A stretch of 64,000 nucleotides of DNA from Terana coerulea (taxonomy: Eukaryota > Basidiomycota > Agaricomycetes > Polyporales > Phanerochaetaceae). Every line of letters starts with the position of its first letter. Position 1 is the stretch's first letter. A program made the translations under genes and the position numbers. Shown piece by piece: positions 45,985-58,153 of the stretch. The stretch spans positions 56,394 to 120,393 of the forward strand of contig JAKOGH010000861.1 in NCBI GenBank assembly GCA_024811115.1, read 5' to 3'. The notes beneath the pieces are model-generated. The model did no database searches. It was not told the origin of the DNA and saw only the letters and a program-made list of their open reading frames with translations.

Positions 45985-48900
45985 ATGAAGAAGCTATTTA
46001 CTAAGCCCTTCAAAATTGGCCCGACCAAAGCGACGTCTCCCCAGCCCACGCCGCAGTCCGTCCTCCCTACCACTACGCACAACCTCCAGCCAAAATTCAC
46101 TCTTCCGCCCGTGCCGCATCCATGTCCTCATGAATACATCGCTATACTTGCAACTAGCGAGAGTCTCTTGCTGAGACCACACAAAGCTGGGCATCCAGAG
46201 TCCCATGTACGAATAGTGTGGGGCAAAGCAGGGAAGATCGAGGAAGTCCAGGGCGACGGAGAAACCGAGGAGGCGGATTGGTCTCAAAGCGTGATTGTGT
46301 ACGGTATTGTTGGTGTATTGAATCTGTTTACAGGTGATTTTCTCGTGGTATAAGCTTACCTCTAAGACGCTTACACAACGTTTGACTATGAAGCATCTCA
46401 CCTTCTCGTAGTCTCCGCACGATCAGAGGTCGGGCATGGTACGCTTCAATGCGAATATGTTGCAACATGAGGGCTAATACAAGTGTAGTACTTGACCCGA
46501 GCCAGTCTGTGTACGCCGTGAAGAGCATCGCAGTTATTCCTCTCATCGAGCTTCGTGCACGAGAAGCTCTCAAGAAACTTGCCGCACGAAACAACGTTGA
46601 CCCTCGTCTGTCCTTAGTTCCGACAGGACAGCTTGCCCAGCCGGCTTCCTTGGACGACGTGCCCGGCGATCCCGATTCCAAGGACGGCGACGGCCCCCGT
46701 GTAACTTTCGCGAACGAGGAGCAGGTCAAACTCATTACCCCGCGCACCTCCCATGGCTTCGATCGTTCTGAGGACTCCTCTGGATCCGATGGTGACACGC
46801 GCGCGTCGTCTCCGGCCGACTCAACCGCCTCTATCCCCTCTTCGGAGATTTCTGTGACAACTAGCAATGTTGCGAAAGTATTGGCTGAAAGACTGTCTTT
46901 CTGGAATAGGATGTCTTTACGACCGAAACCGGCGCCGTCCGCCGGCTCTGAAGAGGAGCAACCGCTATCACAGCGCTCTTCCGCTGAGGAGCGGAGGTCC
47001 ATTGACTCACTAGTGGCTAAAAGCGATCAGGAGCCTTCCGAGGTACTGGATACACTTATTGCTACACACGCCCCTCCACCTGCCACCGCCGAGCAGAAGA
47101 ATTCCGAACTCGAGGAGAAGATTATACGTGAGGTCGTCCATCAATTCTCCAAGGGGATGTATTTTGCCTATCGTTTCGGTAGGTGTACAGCGATGAAGTG
47201 TCAAATCAGATATTCATTGTCTTCGAAGATATCACCAGATCTTTGCAAACCAAGCAGGAACTGATTGCGAAAACCAAACGGCAAAGTGCTCTTCTAGCTG
47301 ATCTTAACGCTATAGACGACAAGCAGAAGCTCAGTCCGGAAGACGGCAAGGTCCACGTTCTTGACGAACCGTCTGCGACTCTGCCATTATGGCGCCGCGT
47401 GGAGCGTCAATTCTGGTGGAACGAATGGCTGTCTAATCCGTTGTTGGATGCTGGCGTTCGTCAATTTATCTTGCGTGATCAGCCGTGTCACTGACAGCAA
47501 ATATCCTACGCTTAGCTTCACACCTACGTATTGCCCCTGATGCAGGGCTTTTTCCAAATTTCGACGTTTGGGATACCTAGGGAACCTGAGGAATCTGAAG
47601 AAGGCGATTTTGCTCTAGTTGACTATATCCTCATTTCCAGACGATCCAGGGATCGTGCAGGGCTAAGGTATCAGAGACGAGGTATCGATGACGATGCGAA
47701 TGTCGCCAACTTCGTTGAGACGGAGACGATCATGCGAGTAGAAGTAAGTTAGATGGTCTTCACTATCTGGACAATATACTTACTGGCCTTATAGCGCGAA
47801 GCCTTCCAAAACGTCTTCAGCCATGTTCAGATACGAGGATCAAGTGGGGTCATTTTAAACGTGGGCACTGCATATATTCACCAATGCCCCTAGTCCCGTT
47901 GTTCTGGAGTCAACCTGGATACAGTCTCAAGCCTGCGCCGACATTGTCGCCAGATCGGTCGCACGAACAGAACTTGGACGCATTGAAGCGGCATCTGCAG
48001 CGAATACTTCCTCGGTATGGACCGGTGGTATGTGGTGCATCTGCTTGCACATTGCGTTCGAGGACAGCCTGAATCAAACATTGTATCATACAGTCCATTG
48101 TGAACTTGGCGGAGCAGAACGGCAGAGAAGGGTCGGTAACGAAAGCGTATCGCGAGAACGTGGAAGCTGTCGCCTTGGATGACGTGAAGTGTGCCAGTTT
48201 CTTTCTTCAACTAGACAGCTCGTTGAACGGAACGTTCAGATATCTCGACTACGATTTCCATACGGAGACAAAGGGCATGAAGTATGAGAACATTTCGAAG
48301 CTGATTGAACAGCTACAACGAACCTTCGAGGCACAAGGGTGTGTAACTTCACCTCTAACTTCGGTCCCCTTTTCCGACACTGACGCCGTTGTAGGTATCT
48401 TTGGGTCTCGAACGACCTCATTATGTCACAGCAGAAGGGCGTGTTTCGCGTGAACTGCATTGACTGCCTGGATAGGACAAATGTCGTGGAGGTCAGTCCA
48501 TTTACGGCTCTCGGAGTCATTCAACCTTACTGACAACGTGAGCAGTCTGCGTTCGCACGGCATGTGCTAAACAGGCAGCTTGGCTCTGTCGCGCTGCAGT
48601 ACCCTTTGGGTCCCTTAAAGACGGAGTCGGACGTAGTGTTCAATGACGGTAACTTACGTTTGTCCACTCGGGGTCGTGTGCATCCGCTGATACACGCGTT
48701 TAGTGTGGGCGAACAATGGCGACGCAATTAGCCGAGAATAGTGGGTTAATATCCGTACAGTTGAAATGAGCTTTGTCTGACAGCTCCGCAGCGCTGGCAC
48801 CTCAGCCCTCAAGGTCAGGCGTACTGCTGATCAAGGGCTGACACTCGTGGTACACGTCTTTGTGCTAACCTTTCTGTCCAGGGTGATTTCACACGGACGG

Positions 48901-50194
48901 GTAAACGGGACCTGACTGGCATGCTCAACGATGGTGTCAATTCGCTTGCGAGGCGAGTAACTGTCATGAGTCTGCAGGGTTTGAACTTTGCAATATTGAA
49001 CGTGTTCCGCAGAATGTACACGTCGACGTTTGCCGATTGGTTTGGACAAGCCGTCATCGACTTCATGCTTGGCAATCGGACCCTGACCGTGTTCTCGGAG
49101 TTCCTGCTCAAGCTCCAGTCCAGCGACCCGCGTGACCTCATACGGATATCCAAGATTCGGGCTGAAGCCATCGCAGACTGCGTCTCGAGGGTGCTTTCGG
49201 AAGGCGAGCGACTGCTGTCTGGCTGGACACTATTCGCCCCCTCGGAAATGAATGCGAAGTTCGGGGATAAATTTGAGGAGAAGGTGTTATTGCTTGTGAG
49301 TTTCCAAACGCCAGCACGGAGCTGAAGCTATGATATGCTTACTCTAAAGTAGAGCGTTCAAGCAATCTATATTATCGTAAGCCCTCGGTTATACTCCATT
49401 ATCCCTGTGCTCAACATTTTTTTCAGAGCTACGACTATACCTTGGAAAAAGTGAAGATGTATACCCGTGTGCCCCTTCGAGATGTTGTATCAATAACGAA
49501 AGGTTCGCCAACATCCCAGTGTTATACGCTTTATACCAGTTAACAGCTGCTGCTAGGATCATATATTCTATCACCTCTAGAAGAGGGAAGCCGGGATTCC
49601 CTTCAAAACCACGGTTTCATGCTCACCTGGCGCAATACCCGCCAGGACACTCGCGTAACAAGCTACGCTATTGGCAATAACGTGGACTTTGCCACCCCGC
49701 CATCATCTCCGGGCTTCCCTACCTCGCCTCGCTACTCCAGCGTGCCATCCTCACCCCGCCCGTCTCAGATACAGTTTCCCCCGTCGCGCTCGAACACGCT
49801 GTCACGCATCCTGTCCAAAGCGGCGGAACCCGTGCTGGCCAAGGAGACGACGTTCGCTGCGTTCAAGGCGCTGCCGATTGACCCTGCGAGGAGCCGAAGA
49901 GAGAACGGCAGCTTTTTCGAGCCTGCGGATGAGCTTACCGGAGTCTCGAACTGCAAGGAGGCAGTTGATGTGATGGTAGAGAGCATTCACCGCGCGTGTT
50001 TGGAGGCAGGTGGCGGTGGAGGCGAATTCATCAAAGCCAGCGATGTCGTAAGGTATGTGATTTGTCCTTGAGTTGTTTCAGAAGATTTTACTGAGATATC
50101 CTTTGATGTTAGCTTGTCTGAAGCACAGCGGATGACAAGTGTATACGCTAAGATGGAGTATGGTGTGAAGAGACTGCTTTGGCTAGGAGGCTAG
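45985..50194 (+). CDS. SAC/hSac2-domain phosphoinositide phosphatase
   Basis: Large gene with more than a dozen exons. It starts MKKLFTKPFKIGPTK and ends VKRLLWLGG at the TAG 50192-50194. The SAC domain includes VYAVKSIAVIPL, a disordered acidic/serine insert (about 46600-47100), WWNEWLSNPLL, VLPLMQGFFQISTFG, VPLFWSQPGYSLKP, and the catalytic CX5R(T) motif NCIDCLDRTNVVE (about 48455-48495). Then come NNGDAISREYAGTSALKGDF and an hSac2-like segment (SYDYTLEKVKMYTRVPL, MLTWRNTRQDTRVTSYAI). This architecture fits fungal INPP5F/Sac2-like phosphatases acting on PI4P or related lipids of endosome or Golgi membranes; the substrate is inferred. Splice fits include a 24-bp exon (49353-49376) and a GC-AG intron (48953-49012). 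The frame closes without indels. Confidence 0.88.
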
Positions 50195-50667
50195 ACTTTG
50201 GACACCCTAGGCAAAATGCTACTCCCAGGACTATTAGCATATGCTGCATATACCACAAGAGCTGTACATTACTAGCAGGCAACACAACCGCCTTCTGCAT
50301 TATAGATCACTTCACGAAATCTGCCGAATTTTGTAAGAGGTTGGCGCTTTGTGTCTCGCGCGACCTCGGGGGCAGTAGCCGTTGATGATGTTGCCTTTTT
50401 GGGATGTAAGACACCTCTCACAACTGCCGCCACCCTTCGCCGTCACTCGTCAGTCAGACTCACCTTCACAAGGTTCAGGACGTTGGGATTTGTCGGTGGG
50501 AGGCAAGGTGGAAGGTGCGTGTAGCTTGCCGTGTGAACTGCACCTGGCCCAACTCATTTTCGGCCTCGTGTAGTATCCAGACACCCGTCTTGCGCTGTAT
50601 GCCACCAGTCGACAGGATTTCTCCCTCTTAACCTGTGCAACCTTCTCCAAATTCCAGCAATAGTATT
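50195..50667. other. Intergenic region between SAC phosphatase and ERF2
   Basis: No gene recognised; contains the 3' end of the phosphatase transcript and the promoter of the palmitoyltransferase gene. Confidence 0.4.
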
Positions 50668-53069
50668 ATGGCAACTCCACACTCTTTACCGTCCAACTCG
50701 CAGAGAATTGCAACTCAGCTACCGTTCTCGCCTACGCCGTCGACTACCAACCCCGCTATACAACGCCTCCAGAACCAGAACCGACCGCGTAGCGGTAGCT
50801 CAGCCGAGAGGTCTCAGCACACTAGGTCTGGGTCTCTCGCATCTTCACGCTCGCGCGCACAGGTGCCGCAGAGCACCGCCGAGCTGTTCACACCAACTCC
50901 ACCTGTCCTAGTGTTTCCGCCCCGTTTACCTAATAGCCCTACGAATACTACTGGCATCCAACCATCTTCTGGGTTTTTCCATCCGCAGAGGCCTAACAAT
51001 GGCTCATCCTCGCCGATACCGTGGGCCCGGCCGTCCAGCCCTGGCTCCATGATCTCTGACGTGCACCCAGCCGTCCCAGTGCACCTAGCACCCTTCACGC
51101 GAGAAGCGACGGACACGGACGGAACAGAGAGCATCGGCCTGTCCTCCACGGAGGACTTAAACCACTCGTCCATCCGCTCGCCCCCCAAATTCAACAAACA
51201 CAGTCGCGAGCCGCTGCTGCCCATCGGCAGCTCCCCACGCAAGTCGACCGTCAGCGGCCGCCCCTCGATCGGCTCGTCCAGCGGCCCGTACGGGCGGAGC
51301 GACTCCAACGCCAGCACCGGCGCGCGCATGCGCGGCAGCTTCGAGAAGCTGTTCAAGCGCGGCCTGAGCTTCGAGGGTGGCAGGCGGCCGTCGCCCGTCT
51401 CGCCGGGCAGCCCACAGGCCCCGGGCGGCGGCGGCGCGTCGCCGACGAACTGCATGCCGCGCTCGCGCCAGGCGTCGCCCACCTCTCCGGCGCACGCCGG
51501 GCACATGGCGTTCGAGCTCGCCGCGCCCGTGGACGACGACCGCTCGCCGATGTCGCCGCTGTCACGATACAAGAACAGCTCGTCGCCGCCGCGCGCGGCG
51601 TCGCCGTCCCTCGGCGAGTTGCCGTTCAACCCCGTTCCGCCAGCGGGCGTAAAGGTGCCTTTGGCGAAGACGCCGCGTGTGGATGAAAAGACCGGGAAGG
51701 CGGTGCGCAATCACAGCCTGCATCCATCGCGCAACAGATTCTTCTTGCGAGGGCGGATGCTCACCGGTGGCGACTCGCCGTGGGCTTTCATCGCGTCCCT
51801 GACGCTCGTGCTTGGTATCACTGGTGTATGGTTCGCTACGACCTGTGTGTGGTGGTGGCAGAACGAGAGCCCCGCTGTGGCGGCAATTGGCGCATACATG
51901 TGCCTGTTGACTATCTCCAGCATGTTTGCAACGGTCGGTAGCTACAATTTCATCGCCGCTCCAGCAAGTCTCACGAAATGACAGGCGTTCCGCGACCCCG
52001 GGATCCTGCCACGGAATCTCGATCCCGATCCACCCCTCGCAAGCCCAGGATCAGAGGAGAGCCTCCGTCAGCCCCTGCCACGAGACTTGAAGGTTCGGAA
52101 TGGCGCGTAAGTAACCTCGTCGTGCTTGCCACGGAGTTGGGAACGTTCTCACCAGGCGTGTGCAGAGTGCGAGTCAAGTATTGCCCCACATGTCGCACCT
52201 ATCGGCCGCCACGCTCGAGCCACTGCAAGATGGTGAGTCGCCCGTGTGCGGGGTGCGATGTGCGGTGATTAACTCGAACGCGGCGTGTGCAGTGCGACAA
52301 CTGTGTGGACGGCTGCGACCACCACTGCCAGTGGGTCAACAACTGCGTCGGAAGACGTAATTACACGACGTTCTTCACCTTCTTATTTTCCGCCGTAAGT
52401 CCTTCGGGCCTTTTCGCGCGGGCGATGAGATCACTGACAGAGTGCGACTAGGTTCTCACCCTCGTTCTAGTCATCTGCACGACCGCGATTCATCTCTGGC
52501 TGCTGACCGGGCAGCGGTTCGGCCTAACCTTTCGTCAGGCGCTGGATACGTCGGACGGGGTGGGCAGCGCGGTCGCCTTTATGATGTCCATTCTCGTCGT
52601 GTGGCCCGTGGGGGCTCTGTTGGTTTACCACTCGAGGGTGCGTCGGCTGTGTCCCCGAGCGATAGGACGGTTCTAGCAGGATGCTGACGCTCATCTTACA
52701 GTTGCTCTTGCTGAATGTGACGACCATTGAGCAGGTAAGCACCCTTTTCCAGCGAGATCCGCCGCCGCGTCACGCGCCGCGCTGCACGGGACGGGAGCCA
52801 GAAAAGCGTGCTGACGCCGCGTGTATGCGCAGATTCGCAACCAGGCGCACAAGTCGCTCGTGCCCGGCGACGCCCCGCCCAACCCGTTCTCGCACGGGAG
52901 CTGGCGGCGGAACCTGCTGTACGTGCTCTGTCGGACGCCAGGGTACTCGTGGTCCGACTTTGGCGCGGTCGCGACGGAGGACAAGCGCGAGGTGAACCCT
53001 GGGCTGCTTTGGAGGGTCGACGAGACTCTCGCGATGGAGGAAGGGCGGACCGCTGCGAAGCATGACTGA
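50668..53069 (+). CDS. ERF2: DHHC protein S-acyltransferase, ERF2 type
   Basis: Membrane palmitoyltransferase, the ERF2 class that lipidates Ras-like proteins. The start at 50668 ([11 protein letters not shown]) leads into about 370 residues of Ser/Pro-rich disordered sequence. Membrane segments follow ([38 protein letters not shown]). Then comes [17 protein letters not shown], the cysteine-rich domain [38 protein letters not shown] with the DHHC core, the [12 protein letters not shown] segment, and two further membrane segments ([38 protein letters not shown]). The C-terminal part includes [12 protein letters not shown] and [12 protein letters not shown], the TTxE-like and NPF-type motifs expected after the last membrane segment. 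It ends RTAAKHD at 53069. The first intron is 51934-51984. The long N-terminal extension is unusual next to yeast Erf2. Confidence 0.92.
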
Positions 53070-54476
53070 GGGGCTGCATGCAAAGCTGTGATTCATCTCG
53101 ACTTGCATCTTCGTTCGTGTGTCGCTTTGTCATCCGTTTCCGCTATGCTACTGCGCGTACTCTTTGATTTATACTATGTAGATGAGACTTTTTATTTTCG
53201 TCCCCAGAACCACGACAAGGGCGTCGGCCCACTGTCCATTCATCGGTCAACCGAAAGCGCGGGCAGGTCTGAAATGGGGTGCGTTGCGACGACATGTGGC
53301 CGTGCGCTTTGGCCCTTGTGTCGTGCTGAGCGATAATTCAGCGGATGATAGTGGCTTGATTGATCCGTCTGTGAGTCAAGCAGGCCTTCGCGAAGAGGAG
53401 GCCTTGTGTTCGATATGGAACTTGCAAAGAGAGGGCTCTTCGTCCGCAGCAGTGATTGATATGCGATTAGGAATCCTAACGGGCCTTGGGTGAGCGGTTT
53501 AGCACCTCCGGTCTTCATTCATCCAGCGTTCAGCCCGCACAGCGACGCCGCCAGGCACGGACGCCACCACGAACGCTGCACCGCGGAGGGCGAGCCGGGG
53601 CGAGGGGCCCGCCGAGGGACGAGCGTGGCCACTGGCCCGGGGCAGAGGCGGAGGCGCCGGACGTAGCGCCGGGCTGGCGGTGGTTGTTTGCAGGGCGTTC
53701 AGCCGTTCGGATGCGGAATGCTGATGCCGCCTTCGGTTTGACCCCTGAAAATGGGGCACGTGCGGCAATCGAAGATGACGCCTCTCTCAGGGACGGCTGC
53801 CAGTGAGATCTACGCGATGTGACGGCCTGCGAAGCGGACAGCGCCGGCCACTCTCTCGGCGTCGGGCTGCAGCAAAACAGACGGGACGGAGAGTATACCG
53901 TGGGATATGTCGTTCGTGCTTGCCACTCCGACAGCTTCAGCGAGGATCCGTTGTTCCATGTTTTGTCAAAGGACATACATCTACCATGACGAGCGTGCGG
54001 GGATCGCAATCATCCCGTTGATCAAGTATATCTACCGCTGGCTTTCAATTTGCTAACCTTGGCTTGTTACCATGCAATTGAATGATGTAAAGAGCGGAGT
54101 TTCAAATGAGGCCCGGCATTTCGGCAGTATAGGCCGATTGTTCAATAATTGCATGGCTGCATTCGCCTGCCGTCGTCGGCTCTTGTTCCCTCCTCCACAG
54201 AGACTCGCTGCAGACGTTGGCCGCAGAGCCCGGAGGCCATCGAGGACGACGAGCGAGGTCCGAAGCACGCCGAGCAGCACAGCGCCAAGTCCGCGCCGAG
54301 CGAGCCCCTGATTCCCTGCTTGCACAATTCGGATTTGTATGTTGTGCGCACACCGGCATCTGCAGGGCGAGGGTGCTAACCAATTCCTGAACGCCTAATC
54401 GTACCCACGAACTGGGGTTGCCTTGGGCTTTTGCAGGTATACCTCGTTTATAACCCCGGAGCTGCCGCCAGCCATA
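53070..54476. other. Intergenic region, no gene recognised
   Basis: About 1.4 kb with overlapping open frames on both strands in a GC-rich stretch (53480-54010), none with recognisable domains. A small gene cannot be excluded. Confidence 0.4.
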
Positions 54477-57400
54477 ATGAGCACCACCCGCCCGCCCGCG
54501 ACCGACAGCGTCCCTCCAGACGGCACGCCCCAGCCGCCCAAGCAGGCTCGCCAGCAGTCCCGTTCGTCCGACCCGGCCCAGCCACCGCCCAAGAAAGCAA
54601 AGAGAGCGAGAGCAAAAGCAGGGGACTCCCAGCCCACACGGGACCCGACCCCCCCTGCCATCGTGGATCACTGTGCGTCTCTTTTCCCTATTCTTCCATC
54701 TTGTTACCCATCACCCTGCATGCCTCTTACGTGAGTCCTCTCTCGCCCAGCTCGAATATCCAACGTCCGCGAACAACCACCGTCCGACGCTGCTGCCCCC
54801 GCCCGCTACGGAGAGCACCCGACGCACTACACCGCCCACGGCCAGACCTACGTGATCCACCCGCCGTATTCCATGAACGGCCACCCGTACCAGTCGTCGC
54901 CCTCGCCGTTCCACCAAGCCCCTGCAGCCGGCTCCCCACACAATGGCCAGAGCTCGCACATCGGCCCCGGCATGCCTGGGGCTGCATACGCTGCGTATCC
55001 CGTCCACCATCCCGGCTACGCCGCCCACGGCTACCCTTCCTACCCGCAGTACCCTCCACCGCCCAGCGTGGTAATGTACGGTACACCGCCAGGACCCAGC
55101 CACGACCACCATCCCGCACAAAGCCAAGGCGACCCGCCCACGCCCCCGACGCCTGCACCTTCCACAGGGAAGCGAAAAAGGAAGTACCCCATGGCCCGCT
55201 CGCGATGCAGTCCAGCATAGCTAACGCGTCATTCAACAGATTCGTCCGGCGACCCGCCTCGCGGGAGCACTTCCGCTGGCGGGGGGTCCGACAGCAAGAA
55301 AAGGACAAAGACACAGCGCGCGTGCGACAGCTGTAGGAGCCGAAAGATCAGGTTCGTCATGCCCTCTTCGTTCTCAACAACAGACATACGCCGCCGGCCC
55401 CGCTTTCAGCTTGGCTCCTTCTTCGACCACATTGTCCGCTTCCGACGGGGCTTGCTGAATCGCGTGATACTGTTGCAGATGTGATGTACTTGGGGACGCG
55501 GACCCGCCTGAATGTCAGCACTGTAAACAATATGGCTTTGAATGTACCTTCTTCCTGCCCATCACCGAGACCCGGTTCAGAAAGCAACGGATGGAGCAGC
55601 TGAAGCAGGAGGAGGAGGACCGCGAGAAGAAGGAGGCAGACGAGCGCAGCGCACACTCGCCCACTGCAGACGGGGCGCGGACGTCGGAGGTGAAGGTGTT
55701 TGGTGAGTAACAGAGGCTGTATGCGCCAGTCTGGTCCTCTCATTGACCTGCAGGTCCGACATCGCCGGCATACCTGCTGCACTCGCAAGCCATGATTTCC
55801 TCACGCACATACGAAAGCTACGACATGCGCTACCACCACTCCTGGGATGTGAGCTCTGCCGGTGACGGCGTCATCCAAGTGCACGAGCCGCAACCCGGTG
55901 AGATGCAGCTCGCGCACCCGAAGCCCGTCGACCTGCGCATCGACCGCGACGTGGTCGAGAAGCTCGTGAACGCATACTTCACCGAGATCGCGCCCATGCT
56001 GCCCGTCGTGACGCGCGAGGAGTTCATCGCGAGCAGCCCCGCGCAGCCGATCCTGCTGTATTCGATCTGCCTTATCGCCGCGGCGCGCAGAGAGGTGCCG
56101 CACACGATCTTCGACTCGGTGCGCTTCGCGGTGAACAGCCTGATCAAGGCGGAAGATATCTTGTCGACGGCGTCCATCGTGAACGTTCAGGCGCTGCTCA
56201 TCCTCGCAATGTGCGGCGACTGCCACTCCCCGTTTGCGCCGAATGCGCTGTCGGCGCTGTGGATACGCCTCGGTGCCGCTATTCGCATGGTGAGTCCCGG
56301 ACCGAGCCCGTTCTCATACCCATGCTCACGGCCGCAATGTGAACCTTCTCCGCCTGCGTTCGCCAGGCACAAGATTTAGGGTTGCATCGTGCAGAAGCTG
56401 TGAAGCAGAACGTCGAGCTCAGGCGAAGGCTGTGGGTCATCTGTGTCATCCTCGATCGCTGGTGAGTACTCACCGTGTGCCTAGCCTCGGACGCAGAGCT
56501 AATCACACCGTCTCCCGCGCAGGGTCGGTGTAACGTATGGACACCCGTTCATGATTGATGTCAACGACTGCGACGCGCGGCTGCCGTCGTCGGGCTCGGA
56601 CCCGGACCTCTACCTCGACTACCTGGCACGTCTGAGCCTGATCCTGGGGCGGGTTATGAAGAACATCTATACGTGCGTGCCCCCGCCCTCGCGCCCTTTA
56701 TATGCTGACAGTCGGCACCCCGCTCGGCAGCCCGGCCGGCCTGAGTGTCACAACCGATGAAGCGCTGCAGGACATCCTGACTGATCTTGACGGATGGCGA
56801 GCGTCGCTGCCGGAAGAGCTCAAGTTTCGCGGCCCCCAGACCCCTCGGAACGCGGGTACGTCCTATATTCACATCGTGCCGCGCTGCCGACGCGGCACCC
56901 GCGCGGCAGCGTTCGGCTCGTGCATCGCTGGTGCTTGCGCTAACCCCGCTCGCGCCCGCAGGCCTGCTGCATATGCTGTACTCCTGCGTGAGCATGCTCT
57001 TCTGGCGCGTGTTCATGCGGATCTCGTACACCTGCCCGGAGCACCTCAAGTTCGCGCTCACGGTCGAGAAGTGGACGGAGCTCGTGGAGCTGACGGGCAG
57101 CGCGATCGACTGGCTGGACGCGAACGAGCGCATGTACGACGTGTGGCTCTTTGTGGCCTACTGTGCGACGTCGTGTGCGCTTGTCCAGGTACGCCCCCTC
57201 CCCCGTCGTCTCCGCCGTGCTGCTAGAGTCGCCGCACTGACGCCGTTCGCACCCCGTGTAGTACCACACCTTCGCGCGCCGTCAGGACGAAGAAGCGCAG
57301 GGCAAGCTGAAGAAGCTCCGGGACTGCATCCGGCGGTGGGAGGCGGCGATATCGTCCGACCACATGTCCGCCCGACGAAAGGCGCGTGCCCGCCCGCCCC

Positions 57401-58153
57401 GCCCTCCTCTCCTCCTCTCCGCGCACCGTGCTGACCGCGTCCGCAGACGGCCGAGATCATCACGCTCCTGTACGAGTCGACGCACCAGCCGATGAAGCCC
57501 GAGGCACCGGCGCTGAACCCCGACGGGCGGCGTGAAGGTGAAGCAGCAGCCGCGGCTCGTGTTCCGCAAGGACCTGACGCGGCCCGGCGGCGGCGTGTTC
57601 GTCGCGCGCGACGTCGGCACGACGGACGAGGGCATCGACAAGCACCTCCCCAAGGGCACGATCATCAACGAGAGCCACGAGCGGGCAGCAGGTGAGGCGC
57701 CCGCGCACTCGCACGATGCTGAGAGACCGACGGCGCGTGCTTGGTCCGCAGACGGCGGCGTGCAGCCGCAGCAGCAGCCGGGGCAGGGCGCGGGGCTCGT
57801 GACGTACGCGCCGCTGTCCGGCGGGTACGCGAACGTGCACCCGGGCGGCATGGGCAGCCCCGAGCTCGCGATCCCGCCCGGGCACGTCCAGGTGATGAAC
57901 GTGCTCGACCAGGGCCAGGGCACACAGACGCTCGAGCAGCTCGCCCTCGCGGAGAACAACTTCCTCGCGGGGATGCCCTCGGGCATCTTCGACTGGGGTG
58001 CGTCGTTTTTCTCTCTTGCTGTCATTTGGGTGTCTCTGAACCGGGTACGCAGGGCAATGGGACAGCTTCTTCGCGCGCATGAACCACCCGCACGGCGGGC
58101 AGGGCGGAGCGCACTACCAGTACAACCAGGCGCCGCCGCCCGGCCCCATGTGA
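54477..58153 (+). CDS. Zn(II)2Cys6 fungal transcription factor
   Basis: Nuclear DNA-binding regulator. A Pro/Ser-rich and Tyr/His-rich N-terminus (MSTTRPPATDSVPPDG; YPSYPQYPPPPSVVMYG) precedes a basic stretch KKRTKTQRA. The binuclear cluster follows, with six cysteines spaced C-x2-C-x6-C-x10-C-x2-C-x6-C (ACDSCRSRKIRCD...CQHCKQYGFEC), split by an intron after the KIR codons. A charged linker (RMEQLKQEEEDREKKEADE) leads to the fungal-specific transcription factor domain: VVEKLVNAYFTEIAPMLPV, AQDLGLHRAEAVKQNVELRRRLW, YGHPFMIDVNDCDARLP. The gene ends NQAPPPGPM at 58153. One extra G in the run 57525-57527 breaks the frame: with two G it reads NPDGGVKVKQQPRLVFRK. The intron at 57382-57446 appears to use a GC donor. 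Target genes cannot be inferred. Confidence 0.88.

Noticed and set aside
51157..51504. Antisense and alternative frames across the ERF2 N-terminus
   Set aside because: GC-rich shadow of a Ser/Pro-rich coding region; no independent signal.
54431..55336. 301-codon ORF overlapping the start of the transcription factor
   Set aside because: Runs through introns in a different frame from the Zn2Cys6 protein and has a composition typical of GC-rich shadow frames.
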